Assembly (NCBI RefSeq): GCF_003991905.1
Contig: NZ_RSCL01000012.1
Coordinates: 269,509 to 333,508, forward strand
DNA length: 64,000 bases
Reading direction: 5' to 3'
Source: Dulcicalothrix desertica PCC 7102
Lineage (GTDB): Bacteria > Cyanobacteriota > Cyanobacteriia > Cyanobacteriales > Nostocaceae
This document shows positions 17,659 to 26,264 of the stretch, in pieces. Below the pieces are notes generated by a model. It did not search any database. It saw only the letters and a list, made by a program, of their open reading frames with translations, and had not been told where the DNA came from. Position numbers and translations under genes: made by a program. How positions within the stretch are numbered: position 1 is the stretch's first letter; each line of letters opens with the position of its first letter.

Positions 17659-17886
17659 ATGACTGACCTAAACTTGTCCTACGACTATTGCACTGGTTGG
17701 GATAATCCCAACGATGCCTTTTTCTGGATTGCTGTGATGCAGAATCCTTATATGCCCGAACCTCACTGTTATGGCGCCTCAATCAGTTTCCAGAGCGAAG
17801 ATGCACTTCTATTAATTGAAAGAATGAAAGGTAAAATAGGCGCCGCAGCAAAAGAAGAAATATTAAAAATTTGGAATGAGCATTAA
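17659..17886 (+). CDS. Small hypothetical protein (75 aa)
   Basis: The open frame begins at 17542, but that part runs through the preceding terminator. ATG 17659 (MTDLNLSYDYCTGW) with AAGGAAA upstream is the proper start. The protein has CTGWDNPNDAFFWIAVMQNPYMPEP and a C-terminal helix ALLLIERMKGKIG. No family recognised. It is flanked by two terminators with the same stem, so it is a monocistronic cassette. Confidence 0.6.
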   Translation: MTDLNLSYDYCTGWDNPNDAFFWIAVMQNPYMPEPHCYGASISFQSEDALLLIERMKGKIGAAAKEEILKIWNEH

Positions 17887-17912
17887 TAGTGATACTCTAC
17901 TCTAATATATAG

Positions 17913-17945
17913 AGCTACTAGTTTTACAATTACTAGTAGCTTTTT
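17913..17945 (+). terminator. Intrinsic terminator
   Basis: AGCTACTAGT (17913-17922) pairs with ACTAGTAGCT (17932-17941), followed by TTTTT. Confidence 0.8.
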
Positions 17946-18122
17946 AGGTTTATGCTTTTTGAAAGCGCAGAACGATGCTCAGATAACTTGAAATAAATGT
18001 CTTTAAATTAACTGCACGGTTGAATAAGCTTAATAATTTCCACAAACCGAGAAACCCTCACGGGTGGATATCGATGAAAAAGGCGCCCTCAGAAATCACT
18101 CTATTTTTTGGAGAAACAGAAA

Positions 18123-18518
18123 ATGCAAACTATTCAAGATTGCTTAACAATTACTATTGTAGTGCTGTTTGCTACTATCACAACTACGATAGCGTTAGAT
18201 TTGTGCGTTAGCTTAACACAGTTGTGGAATAACGTTGCAAACCAAGAAGTTAGCGTTCAAAAAGTATATTTACAAACATCTAATATTGCCAATATGCAAC
18301 CCCAATTAACTGCTACAGAAATGAAAACTGTATGTATATCGGCAACAGATTTATCGGCGCCAACTGCACCAAACAGCACAAATATAAAATCTCTTGAACT
18401 GTTGATACAAAAGTTACCGCAGTCGCGTGTTCGTACTGCTGCAAGACGTTTAGAAATTAAAGATAAGGTTGATGGAAGCTATCAAAAGTTGGGAGTATTA
18501 CGCGCGCAACTTCAATAA
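18123..18518 (+). CDS. Hypothetical single-pass membrane protein
   Basis: ATG 18123 has GGAG nine bases upstream (18110-18113). About 131 residues: an N-terminal hydrophobic segment (LTITIVVLFATITTTIALDL, residues about 8-27) that would anchor the protein in the membrane, a Ser/Thr-rich middle, and a basic C-terminal helical domain (LLIQKLPQSRVRTAARRLEI, KLGVLRAQL) of a type seen at the end of several cyanobacterial plasmid proteins. Function unknown. Confidence 0.55.
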   Translation: MQTIQDCLTITIVVLFATITTTIALDLCVSLTQLWNNVANQEVSVQKVYLQTSNIANMQPQLTATEMKTVCISATDLSAPTAPNSTNIKSLELLIQKLPQSRVRTAARRLEIKDKVDGSYQKLGVLRAQLQ

Positions 18519-18714
18519 AAGTTACAATCTCAACCGTCCGAAGTTGAACGAGTACTAAGTAATCTTTGTTAATTGTTAGGACATTAAGCAAGGGCGGTGA
18601 CTACAGAATTAAAGGTTTCTGCCCTTAGTCAGCATGTTACGAGTAAAAATTAGTCCAATAAAAAAGGCGCCGTTCCTTAAAACAACCGCGCACGATTAAA
18701 ACTTCTGGTTTATA

Positions 18715-19170
18715 TTACACTTTTGGCATTAAAACATTGTCTCGGCGTAAAAATTGAGAGCGTCGTTGCTTGACGATTTCAGGAATATATTCATTTTTAT
18801 TATCCTGATTATCAAATTCAAGCCTTAAATAAATATTTCCTCCAATTCCCGGTATAACCTCACCATCAGAAGTACGTGTACTATCCTTCGCAAAGTAAAA
18901 AAACTTGAACTTACTATGTATATGTTCCTCAAATTCATTTTTTAGCTTTTCTTCGGCACCATCGTAAATTACAGGCGCCGCTATAAATATTTTATTAGGC
19001 TCGATTTTTTGAATTAAATTAATTAAATTAGTTCTAACTACACATGAACTGGAGATAATCGATTTAACAACAACTAAGTAATCGACCTTTGATTGAATTG
19101 GTTCTTGATACTTTCTTAAAATTGGAGCTATTTTTAAATATTCGAGTTCAAGTTTACCAAGGCTTAACAA
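18715..19170 (-). CDS. Phosphoribosyltransferase-like C-terminal domain, probably truncated
   Basis: A 151-residue ORF whose middle (LINLIQKIEPNKIFIAAPVI, then FYFAKDSTRTSDGEVIPGIGG and IYLRLEF) resembles the C-terminal half of PRTase-fold proteins with a PGIGGxxYxRL motif. The PRPP-binding region expected N-terminally is not present; the first 30 residues are instead antisense to the start of the large plus-strand gene, with which it overlaps by 82 bp. It is therefore likely a fragment joined at a recombination point. The family call is tentative. Confidence 0.45.
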   Translation of the reverse strand: MLSLGKLELEYLKIAPILRKYQEPIQSKVDYLVVVKSIISSSCVVRTNLINLIQKIEPNKIFIAAPVIYDGAEEKLKNEFEEHIHSKFKFFYFAKDSTRTSDGEVIPGIGGNIYLRLEFDNQDNKNEYIPEIVKQRRSQFLRRDNVLMPKV

Positions 19171-22100
19171 AGGAAGCTGACTTGCAAAAAATTAAAGAAC
19201 AGGGTTTAAGTTTGGAGTTTGCAGCTTCGGAACGCTTCTACTTTATGGATGAAGCATTGCGTACTAAGCTATTTGACCAGCCCCACTTCGGTGCCGCTTA
19301 TGGCAGCAATATGTTTACTCCATGTAAAAGTTTTGGCGAACGTGAGGATTTGCGCGTCTTGGTGGTTGATGCCAGCACTGGAGAAAATGCTGGAGTAATG
19401 CCACCAGATGAAGCAATTAAATTAGTAGGGGATGGAGACGGAAAAATAGACGTGCGGTTGCATCAAGATTTAAATAACCAAGCTCAAACACCGTTTCAAA
19501 CCAGATTTGGTATTAAGGAACGCAGTTGTGGATTAAGTCCTGATGATAAAGCTATTGACTTTACCTGGCAAATAGGGAAAGGGACGTTTGCACCACGCGA
19601 TTTAAGTTCCATCGGGAACGGTTATGACCTGATTATCTCTACTGACCAACTTAAGGGACGAGTGGGGGAACGGGGGAGTGGGGGAGTGGGAGACAAGGGG
19701 AGCGGGCAAGTTGAGGACTCACTTTTGCGGCTAGAAACTTCTTTCAATTCCCCCCCTCTCCCCCTCTCCCACTCCCCCACTCTTATTAAACCTGGTGAAT
19801 ACATAATGACGATGGGTATTGGGAATAAGACAGATGCTTATTATGGTGTGACATCGACAGGCGCCCAATTTTGGAATTTGTTTCCTCTTGGGGTAAAGGG
19901 GGATGTCCTGCCACGGTTAGAACGGCGCCTGCTTGAACTCAAAGACATTGCAAGTGACCCCAGGAAAATTGCCCAAGATTATATTGATACGATGGATGCT
20001 AAGTATAAATACCAAATTAATAGTGAAACTGAACCTGAAGATGTGATTGATTTTGAAAATTTGAATTTAGGAGAATTTGAAAAATTAATTGATGATACAT
20101 TTGGAGACAAAGAGCAAGATGTAATTTATCGTATTCTAAAAGCTGATTTAGATGGACATTATCAGTTACTTGAACATCCAAAAATTGTAGATAAGCTGCA
20201 GGAACACTGGCGCTCCTCATATATGGACTGTGCAACGGGTCGGTTTATTAAGTTTGATTCGGCAATGGCACAAACTTGTCATGACTTGGCGCCGAACGAA
20301 GTTTGCTACCCGAACTTTCCAGATGGCGCCGAGTTAATAGTTTATCGTGGTCCGGTTGCTAACTCAAACACAGTAGATATTTATATAAATCGCCATCTAC
20401 CTGACGAACCAAAGGATATTGGAACTATTAAGTTATCCCCAACTGGACTAAAACATTCGCTATCAGATTGTGATGGAGACAGAATGGCAATTGCACTTGC
20501 GAGTGAGTTTCCTCATACAGCAGCAGAAATTAAACAAAAACAACTCACACAAAACCGCTATGCTGAAATCGTCAAACCGCAGAAGAAGGCCTATACAGGT
20601 TCGTTTGAGCAAATCGCCTTAGATGCAATGGAAAATAAAATTGGCTTGGTTGCTAATTTATGCATGAAGGCAATTGCACTAGAAAATGAATGTTTATCAA
20701 CTCGACTCGAAGATGCTTGGAGTTTGATAAGAGATATTTCCTGTGCTGCAACGAAAATGTTAAGAGCAGGAACTCGTTCACAAAATGCAGTTAAATATCC
20801 TGAAAATATTAAATCACAAATTTCCGAACTATCACATCTGTGCCTAGAATCGAATCAAAACCATATGGATGTTAGAAAAATTAACACATTAGCAGAGTAC
20901 AATCAAAATTGTGAGAAAAGAAATATACCTTTATTATCACCAGAATACGTAAGCAAGTTTTTAGAGAAAGCAGGTAAATTTTATCATGACTTAGTTGGTA
21001 TTTTAGGAGGGCAATTACAAATAGAGGTTGACCGGGGAAAAAGTGCTAACCGTAGTGACGCATCAATCGTCAATGCTTGTAGCTATGTTACCAAATGTTT
21101 TGATATTGCAACTTGGGTAGAAGAAAGGAAAGTTGACGATGTATATACCAACCGTGCAATGAATATCAAAGGAAATGGCGCCATTGATATGATGGCTAAA
21201 ATGACCAACGAGGCATTTTCCGAGAACGCGCTATTGCCTCGTTCGACACAACAATTTCAGGATTTGTTTAAGGGAGTGGAATTTACTGCTGCTCAAAAGG
21301 AACAAGCTTCTATTATCAAGAAAAATTATGACATCTTAATCAATAAAGCAATTGAAATTAGTAAAGAGGTGCAAGCGGCGCCAGGATTAAGACTGATTGC
21401 AACAAGTCCTCGTGGCAATCAGATCGAAATTACTGGTATTGAACAGAAAAAGCACCCCAATGCTTTCGATGATAGAAAGCTTGACATCACAGTTGTTGAG
21501 GATAAAAATCCTCACCAATCTGCCAAAAGTAAATGGGTAGCGTCTTCTCCCGTATTCGATGACAAGAATATGGTAAAACGTCAACCAAATGGAGAAATTG
21601 AATATAGGCAGCTTGGGTATATCGCCCAATCCTCAGTTCAAAAGCACTTTTCTATCTTTAAGCACCAAACCGAGTTGAAAAATTTAAGTACACACATTGT
21701 AACTGGATTAGCGCCAAGCCAAGTTAAAGCCGCGTTTTCCAAAGTTCGAGAATATGCTACTGAGATGAGAGAAACTATTCCTGATTCCCAAAAACAAGGC
21801 ATCGCAGCAGCAATGTGGCAAATTTCAACAGCCAACAAGGAAGAATATGGTTTCAAGAAGACCTCAGCAGTGTTCGCAATATTTCCAGACGAATTAATCG
21901 AACGACTAGCTAAACTACAATTAACAGAATTTGCGATAGTCGGCGCCCATAAAACAAGTAACGAACACTTAGGACGTAAATGGGTAGGAGAAAAAGTAGA
22001 GTGTAGTATTGTCCAAGCACCTGACCCAGCCAACCCAACACAAAACAAACGGTGGTTAGTTGCTCAAGAGAAAAAACTGGGAGTGTTCCGCAGCGAGTCA

Positions 22101-22985
22101 GCACAGTTACCCATCGGTACTAGTATGACCGCAGAAATAACCTCCCCACCGAGCGCTTCTGTCATCATCACCAGTAATCAAGGCAATCAGTTGAAAGTTG
22201 GGCAACTAAAAAAGTATGCGTTTGCTGACTTTGAATGGAAAGGAGAACAAGCGGCAATAACAGTCAGCACAACTGATAACGGTAAAAGCGTAACACCGAT
22301 TGCTTTAGTAAATGGTAAGCCCTTGGGAGTTATTGATAAAGAATCTTTTGCTTCGCTAACCGAAAAGTTAGCTGCAACAAATTTTAATGTTCATGGATTT
22401 AAATTTCAAGCAACTCTCGACTCGGCGCCTGCCACCATCGTCAATATCAAAGTTGACCCACAAACAATACAATACCCCGAAGCCTGGATAAAAGAGCAAC
22501 CGTTAGTTAAAGAAAGCAAATCAACCTTATTAGATGAACTAAAACCATTACTGGGAGCTAAGTATCAACACCAAAATAATCAAAGTTTGTTACATGACTC
22601 TGAAGCATCTCTAAGTACAGTATCAATAAAAAGTAATAATTTTGACACCTTGATGCAGGAAAACGCTCAGAAAGCAGAGTATATAAAAACACTTGCAAGC
22701 CAAATTATGCAGAAATTTAGAGAAGAGTCTTTCATCGGCATCGCTCAAAAACAAAGTCAAGAAGAACTATATTTCTGTGTTAGCCTGCCTTATTTGGCGC
22801 CGAAACAGAAAACAGCAGCTAGAATTAGCGATACTTTAAACTTTCCCCTCGAATACGGACGTAGTGCTGTGGCTTGGGCAGCAGGTGGCTTGATTAAGCA
22901 ACTTTTTGGTACTATCCAGTCAAATTCGGCTTTCAGGATTTCAACAAAAACTCGACCAGCGATATTACCTGAAACTGTTTCGTGA
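19089..22985 (+). CDS. Two-barrel RNA polymerase-like protein (YonO/RdRp-type)
   Basis: A 1298-codon ORF. Residues 455-470 (KHSLSDCDGDRMAIAL) match the catalytic DxDGD loop of RNA polymerase beta' (usual NADFDGDQMA); the upstream ELIVYRGP (415-422) and IGTIKLSP (444-451) match the order R-x-P then L-x-P of the second double-psi beta-barrel. N-terminally, VGDGDGKI (113-120) and FQTRFGIKE (136-144) match the first barrel of YonO and eukaryotic-type RdRps (DG-x-G-x-I and FQ-x-R-Y/F-G-x-K). I infer a DNA- or RNA-directed single-subunit polymerase. The start is a TTG at 19089 just after a stop, so the N-terminus may be missing; the last 45 residues are antisense to a Uma2 fragment. A low-complexity repeat interrupts residues 191-232. 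Substrate and function are unknown. Confidence 0.7.
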   Translation: MIELVLDTFLKLELFLNIRVQVYQGLTKEADLQKIKEQGLSLEFAASERFYFMDEALRTKLFDQPHFGAAYGSNMFTPCKSFGEREDLRVLVVDASTGENAGVMPPDEAIKLVGDGDGKIDVRLHQDLNNQAQTPFQTRFGIKERSCGLSPDDKAIDFTWQIGKGTFAPRDLSSIGNGYDLIISTDQLKGRVGERGSGGVGDKGSGQVEDSLLRLETSFNSPPLPLSHSPTLIKPGEYIMTMGIGNKTDAYYGVTSTGAQFWNLFPLGVKGDVLPRLERRLLELKDIASDPRKIAQDYIDTMDAKYKYQINSETEPEDVIDFENLNLGEFEKLIDDTFGDKEQDVIYRILKADLDGHYQLLEHPKIVDKLQEHWRSSYMDCATGRFIKFDSAMAQTCHDLAPNEVCYPNFPDGAELIVYRGPVANSNTVDIYINRHLPDEPKDIGTIKLSPTGLKHSLSDCDGDRMAIALASEFPHTAAEIKQKQLTQNRYAEIVKPQKKAYTGSFEQIALDAMENKIGLVANLCMKAIALENECLSTRLEDAWSLIRDISCAATKMLRAGTRSQNAVKYPENIKSQISELSHLCLESNQNHMDVRKINTLAEYNQNCEKRNIPLLSPEYVSKFLEKAGKFYHDLVGILGGQLQIEVDRGKSANRSDASIVNACSYVTKCFDIATWVEERKVDDVYTNRAMNIKGNGAIDMMAKMTNEAFSENALLPRSTQQFQDLFKGVEFTAAQKEQASIIKKNYDILINKAIEISKEVQAAPGLRLIATSPRGNQIEITGIEQKKHPNAFDDRKLDITVVEDKNPHQSAKSKWVASSPVFDDKNMVKRQPNGEIEYRQLGYIAQSSVQKHFSIFKHQTELKNLSTHIVTGLAPSQVKAAFSKVREYATEMRETIPDSQKQGIAAAMWQISTANKEEYGFKKTSAVFAIFPDELIERLAKLQLTEFAIVGAHKTSNEHLGRKWVGEKVECSIVQAPDPANPTQNKRWLVAQEKKLGVFRSESAQLPIGTSMTAEITSPPSASVIITSNQGNQLKVGQLKKYAFADFEWKGEQAAITVSTTDNGKSVTPIALVNGKPLGVIDKESFASLTEKLAATNFNVHGFKFQATLDSAPATIVNIKVDPQTIQYPEAWIKEQPLVKESKSTLLDELKPLLGAKYQHQNNQSLLHDSEASLSTVSIKSNNFDTLMQENAQKAEYIKTLASQIMQKFREESFIGIAQKQSQEELYFCVSLPYLAPKQKTAARISDTLNFPLEYGRSAVAWAAGGLIKQLFGTIQSNSAFRISTKTRPAILPETVS
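19660..19787. repeat. In-frame G-rich/C-rich repeat inside the polymerase gene
   Basis: A G-rich arm of repeated GGGGGAGT units (19660-19705) and a complementary C-rich arm of CCCCCTCTCC/CACTCCCCCA units (19749-19782) flank about 45 bp. It encodes a Gly/Ser/Pro stretch (residues about 191-232) foreign to the domain. The same arms occur at 33808-33940, and a partial arm at 26224. Confidence 0.8.
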
Positions 22986-23101
22986 AGACCTGTTGGTTCC
23001 TTGTCGCGTAACTCTCCATCAATCAGTTCGTAGCGGGGATTGTTGCCGTATTCGGCAACGAATTCCTCGAAAGTAAGATTTTTATCTGGAGTGTAGGTCA
23101 T
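22790..23101 (-). pseudogene. Truncated Uma2 family gene (N-terminal part only)
   Basis: From ATG 23101 the peptide reads LTFEEFVAEYGNNPRYELIDG, GLHETVSGNIAGR, IVPKSCLIKPP and ATALRP, the standard N-terminal half of a Uma2 protein. After ALRP the expected DVVVLD catalytic half is missing; at about 22852 the frame passes into sequence antisense to the end of the polymerase-like gene. The nuclease core is therefore lost. Confidence 0.8.
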
Positions 23102-23140
23102 GAATTTTACGTTTTATGACAAATTAAACAGCTAGTTCTT

Positions 23141-23365
23141 TTAACCTAGAGTAATTATGCTTATAACAATAATTGCTATCCTTAATCCGTCAGGTATTTT
23201 AAATTTGGGGCAAGTCGCAATAGCGGTGAGTGCGAAAACAACAGCGAATATTTGAAAACGAAATAAACAGAATATAGATAAAATTGCTGTGGTTACACAA
23301 ATTATCCAACCGAAGATAAGTTGAGAATTTTCTAGTACTTTATCTAATTGATTTGGATTTTTCAT
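23141..23365 (-). CDS. Small membrane protein (74 aa)
   Basis: ATG 23365 has GAGG seven bases upstream. Two or three hydrophobic segments fill the protein (IFGWIICVTTAILSIFCLF, FAVVFALTAIATC, LRIAIIVISIITLG). It ends the minus-strand segregation operon, 35 bp after the preceding gene. Function unknown; it could help anchor the neighbouring operon products. Confidence 0.6.
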   Translation of the reverse strand: MKNPNQLDKVLENSQLIFGWIICVTTAILSIFCLFRFQIFAVVFALTAIATCPKFKIPDGLRIAIIVISIITLG

Positions 23366-23400
23366 AAAAAACCTCTAGTTGGGATGATTTTTGTAATAGA

Positions 23401-24054
23401 TTAAGGCGCCTTAACTCGCAGCAAACAATAATCTCCGGCGCCTCGTTTCTCTTTTGCTGCTATTATACGTTGGGCATTAACTTTGGTACAGTTAAGATTA
23501 GTCAAGCTTTCTGAGTTCCAAGTCATAATATGACGTGCGAGCTTACCTTCAGAACTATTCGACCATTGCAAAGTTTCAACTTCAGCAACAGTTAATTTTC
23601 TTGGTTTAACGGGTGCATATCCACCAGCGAGCCATACGGGAACAGCTAACCCAGCTAAAACTCCAAATCCAATTGCTGAAGAAAGTATTCCTAATGCTGG
23701 TATCATCACCTTTAAACGGCTACGTTCCTTTGACTCGCTATGCTTAATTAATCGGTCTACCATTTTACGAATTTCTATTTCCTGACCGGAGGTAGCTGTA
23801 CGTTTCGCTTTCTCTAGTTGGTCGTAGATAGATTCTGACCAGCGCTTAAACAAGTTATCGAGTTCGTTGGGTTTATCTTCGAGTAATACTTGAAGTTGAC
23901 CTGTTGCTAGCATCACGAGAAATAGCGGGTCGTTGGTAGAAAGTCCATGCTCAACTGTTATCGCTAAAACCCGTCTTTGAAAATCAGCATCTTTACCCTC
24001 AAGTAAGCGATTTAAAAAGTTTTCTGTTTTAGCTTGCCGTAAACTATGTACCAT
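23401..24054 (-). CDS. DUF6753-like protein with a membrane segment
   Basis: 218 residues from ATG 24054 (MVHSLRQAK); an ATG two codons upstream (24060) is also possible. The N-terminal half contains FLNRLLEGKDADFQRRVLAI, HGLSTNDPLFLVMLATGQLQVLL and LFKRWSESI, which I recall from DUF6753, a family of cyanobacterial plasmid proteins. A hydrophobic segment (LGILSSAIGFGVLAGLAVPVWL) crosses the membrane. The start overlaps the end of the upstream gene, so translation is probably coupled. The family name is tentative and no function is known. Confidence 0.55.
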   Translation of the reverse strand: MVHSLRQAKTENFLNRLLEGKDADFQRRVLAITVEHGLSTNDPLFLVMLATGQLQVLLEDKPNELDNLFKRWSESIYDQLEKAKRTATSGQEIEIRKMVDRLIKHSESKERSRLKVMIPALGILSSAIGFGVLAGLAVPVWLAGGYAPVKPRKLTVAEVETLQWSNSSEGKLARHIMTWNSESLTNLNCTKVNAQRIIAAKEKRGAGDYCLLRVKAP

Positions 24055-25000
24055 AATCAATTCCCTTCTGTAGGTTTGCGTTTTCAGTTTGAGAATGACT
24101 TTGGCTTGATAGCAGCGTAGACACTTCTATTTCATGGGATTGCAGTAATGAGGTAAACTCTATTGCGTCAGCTTGCTTTAGCTCCTCCATAACTTCTCCA
24201 TCGAAAGTAGCAGCTAATATTGTGTGTCCGTCAACAGAGTCAGATAATACAAAATAATCTTCTTCAACATGAATCGTTACTTTCCCAGTTGGGTGCAAGA
24301 GAAAATCACTCGTATCATGAGTTTGATACTCCTCTATAATTTTGTCTATAATTGCCTGTTCAATTTCTAGTAACTCAGTTCTTTCTAATTGTAGTGTGGA
24401 CATTATTTCATTTGTAATTATATCAGTCATAACAAGCGCCTCTTGTTCAAACGATTGATAGATTTGATACATGTCTACTTCTTCTGACTGTAATGTTAAC
24501 AAATCGTCTTGAGAAGAACGTAAAATTATCTCTCCCAACATCTCTAAATTAGGGATACTAATACTTAGCTGAGTTGAGGTAGTAGAGTTAACAGTCTCTT
24601 TAGTATCATCCGAAGCATCATTGTTATCATTCAAACGTTTCCTATCATCAAGAAATTCTGATGATTGGATAACTTTCTGGCTATGTAGTACTTCTTGTAC
24701 ATACTCATGGCTAAAAACCTGGTCAAATATTTGACTTTTTGTTGTATATTCTAAACTCGGTTCCAAGCTTCTATACGATGATAAGCTCCACTCACCAACA
24801 TTATTAATATGACCGCAAATCATAAATTCTCCTGATTCGTGAGCCAAAAACCACTCTTTCTCAATCCCCAAGTTCTGTAATACTGGGTTTTCTGCGGTAA
24901 GGATATACAGGCGCCCCATATACTGATTGTCGTCACTTGTTGTAACATCATAGTTTAAGGCGCTATCTGTAGAATATAGAGACTTAAATTGATATGACAT
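24044..25000 (-). CDS. Acidic hypothetical protein of the segregation operon
   Basis: A 318-residue acidic protein. The N-terminal part (LYSTDSALNY, MGRLYILTAENPVLQNLGIE, EFMICGHINNVGEWSL) is strand-rich. The middle is a low-complexity Ser/Asp/Thr linker (about residues 120-145), and the C-terminal part (VTIHVEEDYFVLSDSVDGHTILAATFDGEV) forms another strand-rich unit. No family recognised. Five bases separate it from the stop of the ParA-like gene and it overlaps the next gene, so it belongs to the same transcript as the ParM and ParA-like proteins. Confidence 0.6.
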   Translation of the reverse strand: MSYQFKSLYSTDSALNYDVTTSDDNQYMGRLYILTAENPVLQNLGIEKEWFLAHESGEFMICGHINNVGEWSLSSYRSLEPSLEYTTKSQIFDQVFSHEYVQEVLHSQKVIQSSEFLDDRKRLNDNNDASDDTKETVNSTTSTQLSISIPNLEMLGEIILRSSQDDLLTLQSEEVDMYQIYQSFEQEALVMTDIITNEIMSTLQLERTELLEIEQAIIDKIIEEYQTHDTSDFLLHPTGKVTIHVEEDYFVLSDSVDGHTILAATFDGEVMEELKQADAIEFTSLLQSHEIEVSTLLSSQSHSQTENANLQKGIDYGT

Positions 25001-25004
25001 AAAG

Positions 25005-25742
25005 CTAATTTTTTACGTCTAAGTTCTGTTTGACGGGTTGTTTCTCTTTTGACCAAAGCTGCGTGCGTTCAATAGCTAGATGTGATTCCTCTAAGAAAGT
25101 AGATAGTCGCTGCTGTGACATAATTGGCATCGTCTCCTCGATATTAGAAGCATCGAACCGAAACTTATTTGAGTCAATAAAATATCTGTCACCCGGATAC
25201 AGTAAGGGAAAATCAATGATTTTGAGAGTATTTTTATACTTGTTGGTAAGTGTTTTATAAGCATGATTGTCATTTAGAAAGCTCCAATCGTCTGTTTTAC
25301 CTAAATTCATAACAAAGACATGCAGCATTTTGTCTTTATGCAAATTAATTGATTGATAGAATAAGTCAATAGACTCAAATCCTCCATCACAAACAAACCA
25401 TTTACAAATATCTACGCCATACTTTGAGGCAACTTCTAATAATTTTCCCCTATGAATCCAGTTGTTGACTTTTGGAAACACATTAGCAGGCAGATTGACA
25501 ATAACTGGTTTCTTCCGAGCTAATTCAAAAATAATATCTGCTTTGTCCCCCTTATTTAAGGCTTCGCTAAACTCGGCATCAACTGCATAGTCATAAAATC
25601 GCTTTACATCTTGATTCGTTATATCCGCATCAACCAAAGCGTGTTCCAACTTTTTATTAATTGCGTACTGCACCATAACGCGCGCGAACAGCGACTTCCC
25701 GACACCTCCCTTTTCTCCATCAATTAAATGTATTCTTCCCAT
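25005..25742 (-). CDS. ParA/MinD-like ATPase
   Basis: The frame is open from 25916, but ATG 25742 (MGRIHLIDGEKGGVGKS) starts exactly before the first strand and has GGAG upstream. Residues 9-17 are a deviant Walker A (EKGGVGKSL), followed by HALVDADITNQDVKRFY (Walker A'-like) and the strand VIVNLPANVF. This is the ParA/MinD/Soj superfamily, ATPases that position plasmids or other cargo. Its place in one operon with a ParM-like actin is unusual, since plasmids generally use one segregation motor. It could instead serve conjugation or the positioning of a complex. Confidence 0.75.
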   Translation of the reverse strand: MGRIHLIDGEKGGVGKSLFARVMVQYAINKKLEHALVDADITNQDVKRFYDYAVDAEFSEALNKGDKADIIFELARKKPVIVNLPANVFPKVNNWIHRGKLLEVASKYGVDICKWFVCDGGFESIDLFYQSINLHKDKMLHVFVMNLGKTDDWSFLNDNHAYKTLTNKYKNTLKIIDFPLLYPGDRYFIDSNKFRFDASNIEETMPIMSQQRLSTFLEESHLAIERTQLWSKEKQPVKQNLDVKN

Positions 25743-25764
25743 ATACTGTATTGCATCTCCACTC

Positions 25765-26214
25765 TCAAAATATTTCGCTATCAGTTGTAATTCCTGCCAA
25801 ATTCCACATTTGCAGTTCAAAATTATCCACCTCGTCTTCTGTATCTGGTGTTGGCATTTGATAAGGCGCCAATTCTTGGGAGTTATCAACTTCTGTTGCC
25901 ACCCCTCCAAATGCACTGTACAAAATACGATTGACTTTTCCTTCCTCTACCTGAATTACAGTACATAAGTATTTCAGGTGATTTGCAATTGCGTTCACCG
26001 AATCGAAAAATACTAATTCCAATCTTTCACGAGAATAATTACCCTCGCTATATAGTGCTAACGGTAAATAATAAGCAGTAAGAGCGTTGATTATCAGCAC
26101 AGTTTTGTCTTGAGACCGATGCAAATTTTTATCTTGGATGTAACTAAGCAACTTTGCGTTGTCTGAATCTAATCGTGGCTGATGGCGCCATTTAAAATCA
26201 GTTATTGTACCCAT
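25765..26214 (-). CDS. Hypothetical protein, possible ParM partner
   Basis: A 149-residue protein, the second gene of the operon, directly after the ParM-like gene. This is the position usually held by the DNA-binding adaptor ParR/StbB. It has a basic start (FKWRHQPRLDSD), a helical core (YYLPLALYSEGNYSRERLEL, VNAIANHLKYLCTVI) and an acidic tail (PDTEDEVDNFEL). No ribbon-helix-helix motif is evident, so the adaptor role rests on position only. Confidence 0.5.
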   Translation of the reverse strand: MGTITDFKWRHQPRLDSDNAKLLSYIQDKNLHRSQDKTVLIINALTAYYLPLALYSEGNYSRERLELVFFDSVNAIANHLKYLCTVIQVEEGKVNRILYSAFGGVATEVDNSQELAPYQMPTPDTEDEVDNFELQMWNLAGITTDSEIF

Positions 26215-26264
26215 AATTTTAAAAGGGGGAGTGGGAGAAGAGTTTTAAGATTCTGCATTACTTT

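Noticed and set aside
18020..18211. 63-codon ORF before the membrane protein at 18123
   Set aside because: It overlaps the better supported gene, which has a clear GGAG, and shows no coding character.
25743..25916. 58-residue N-terminal extension of the ParA-like protein
   Set aside because: It overlaps the preceding gene in another frame and lies before the first strand of the ATPase fold.
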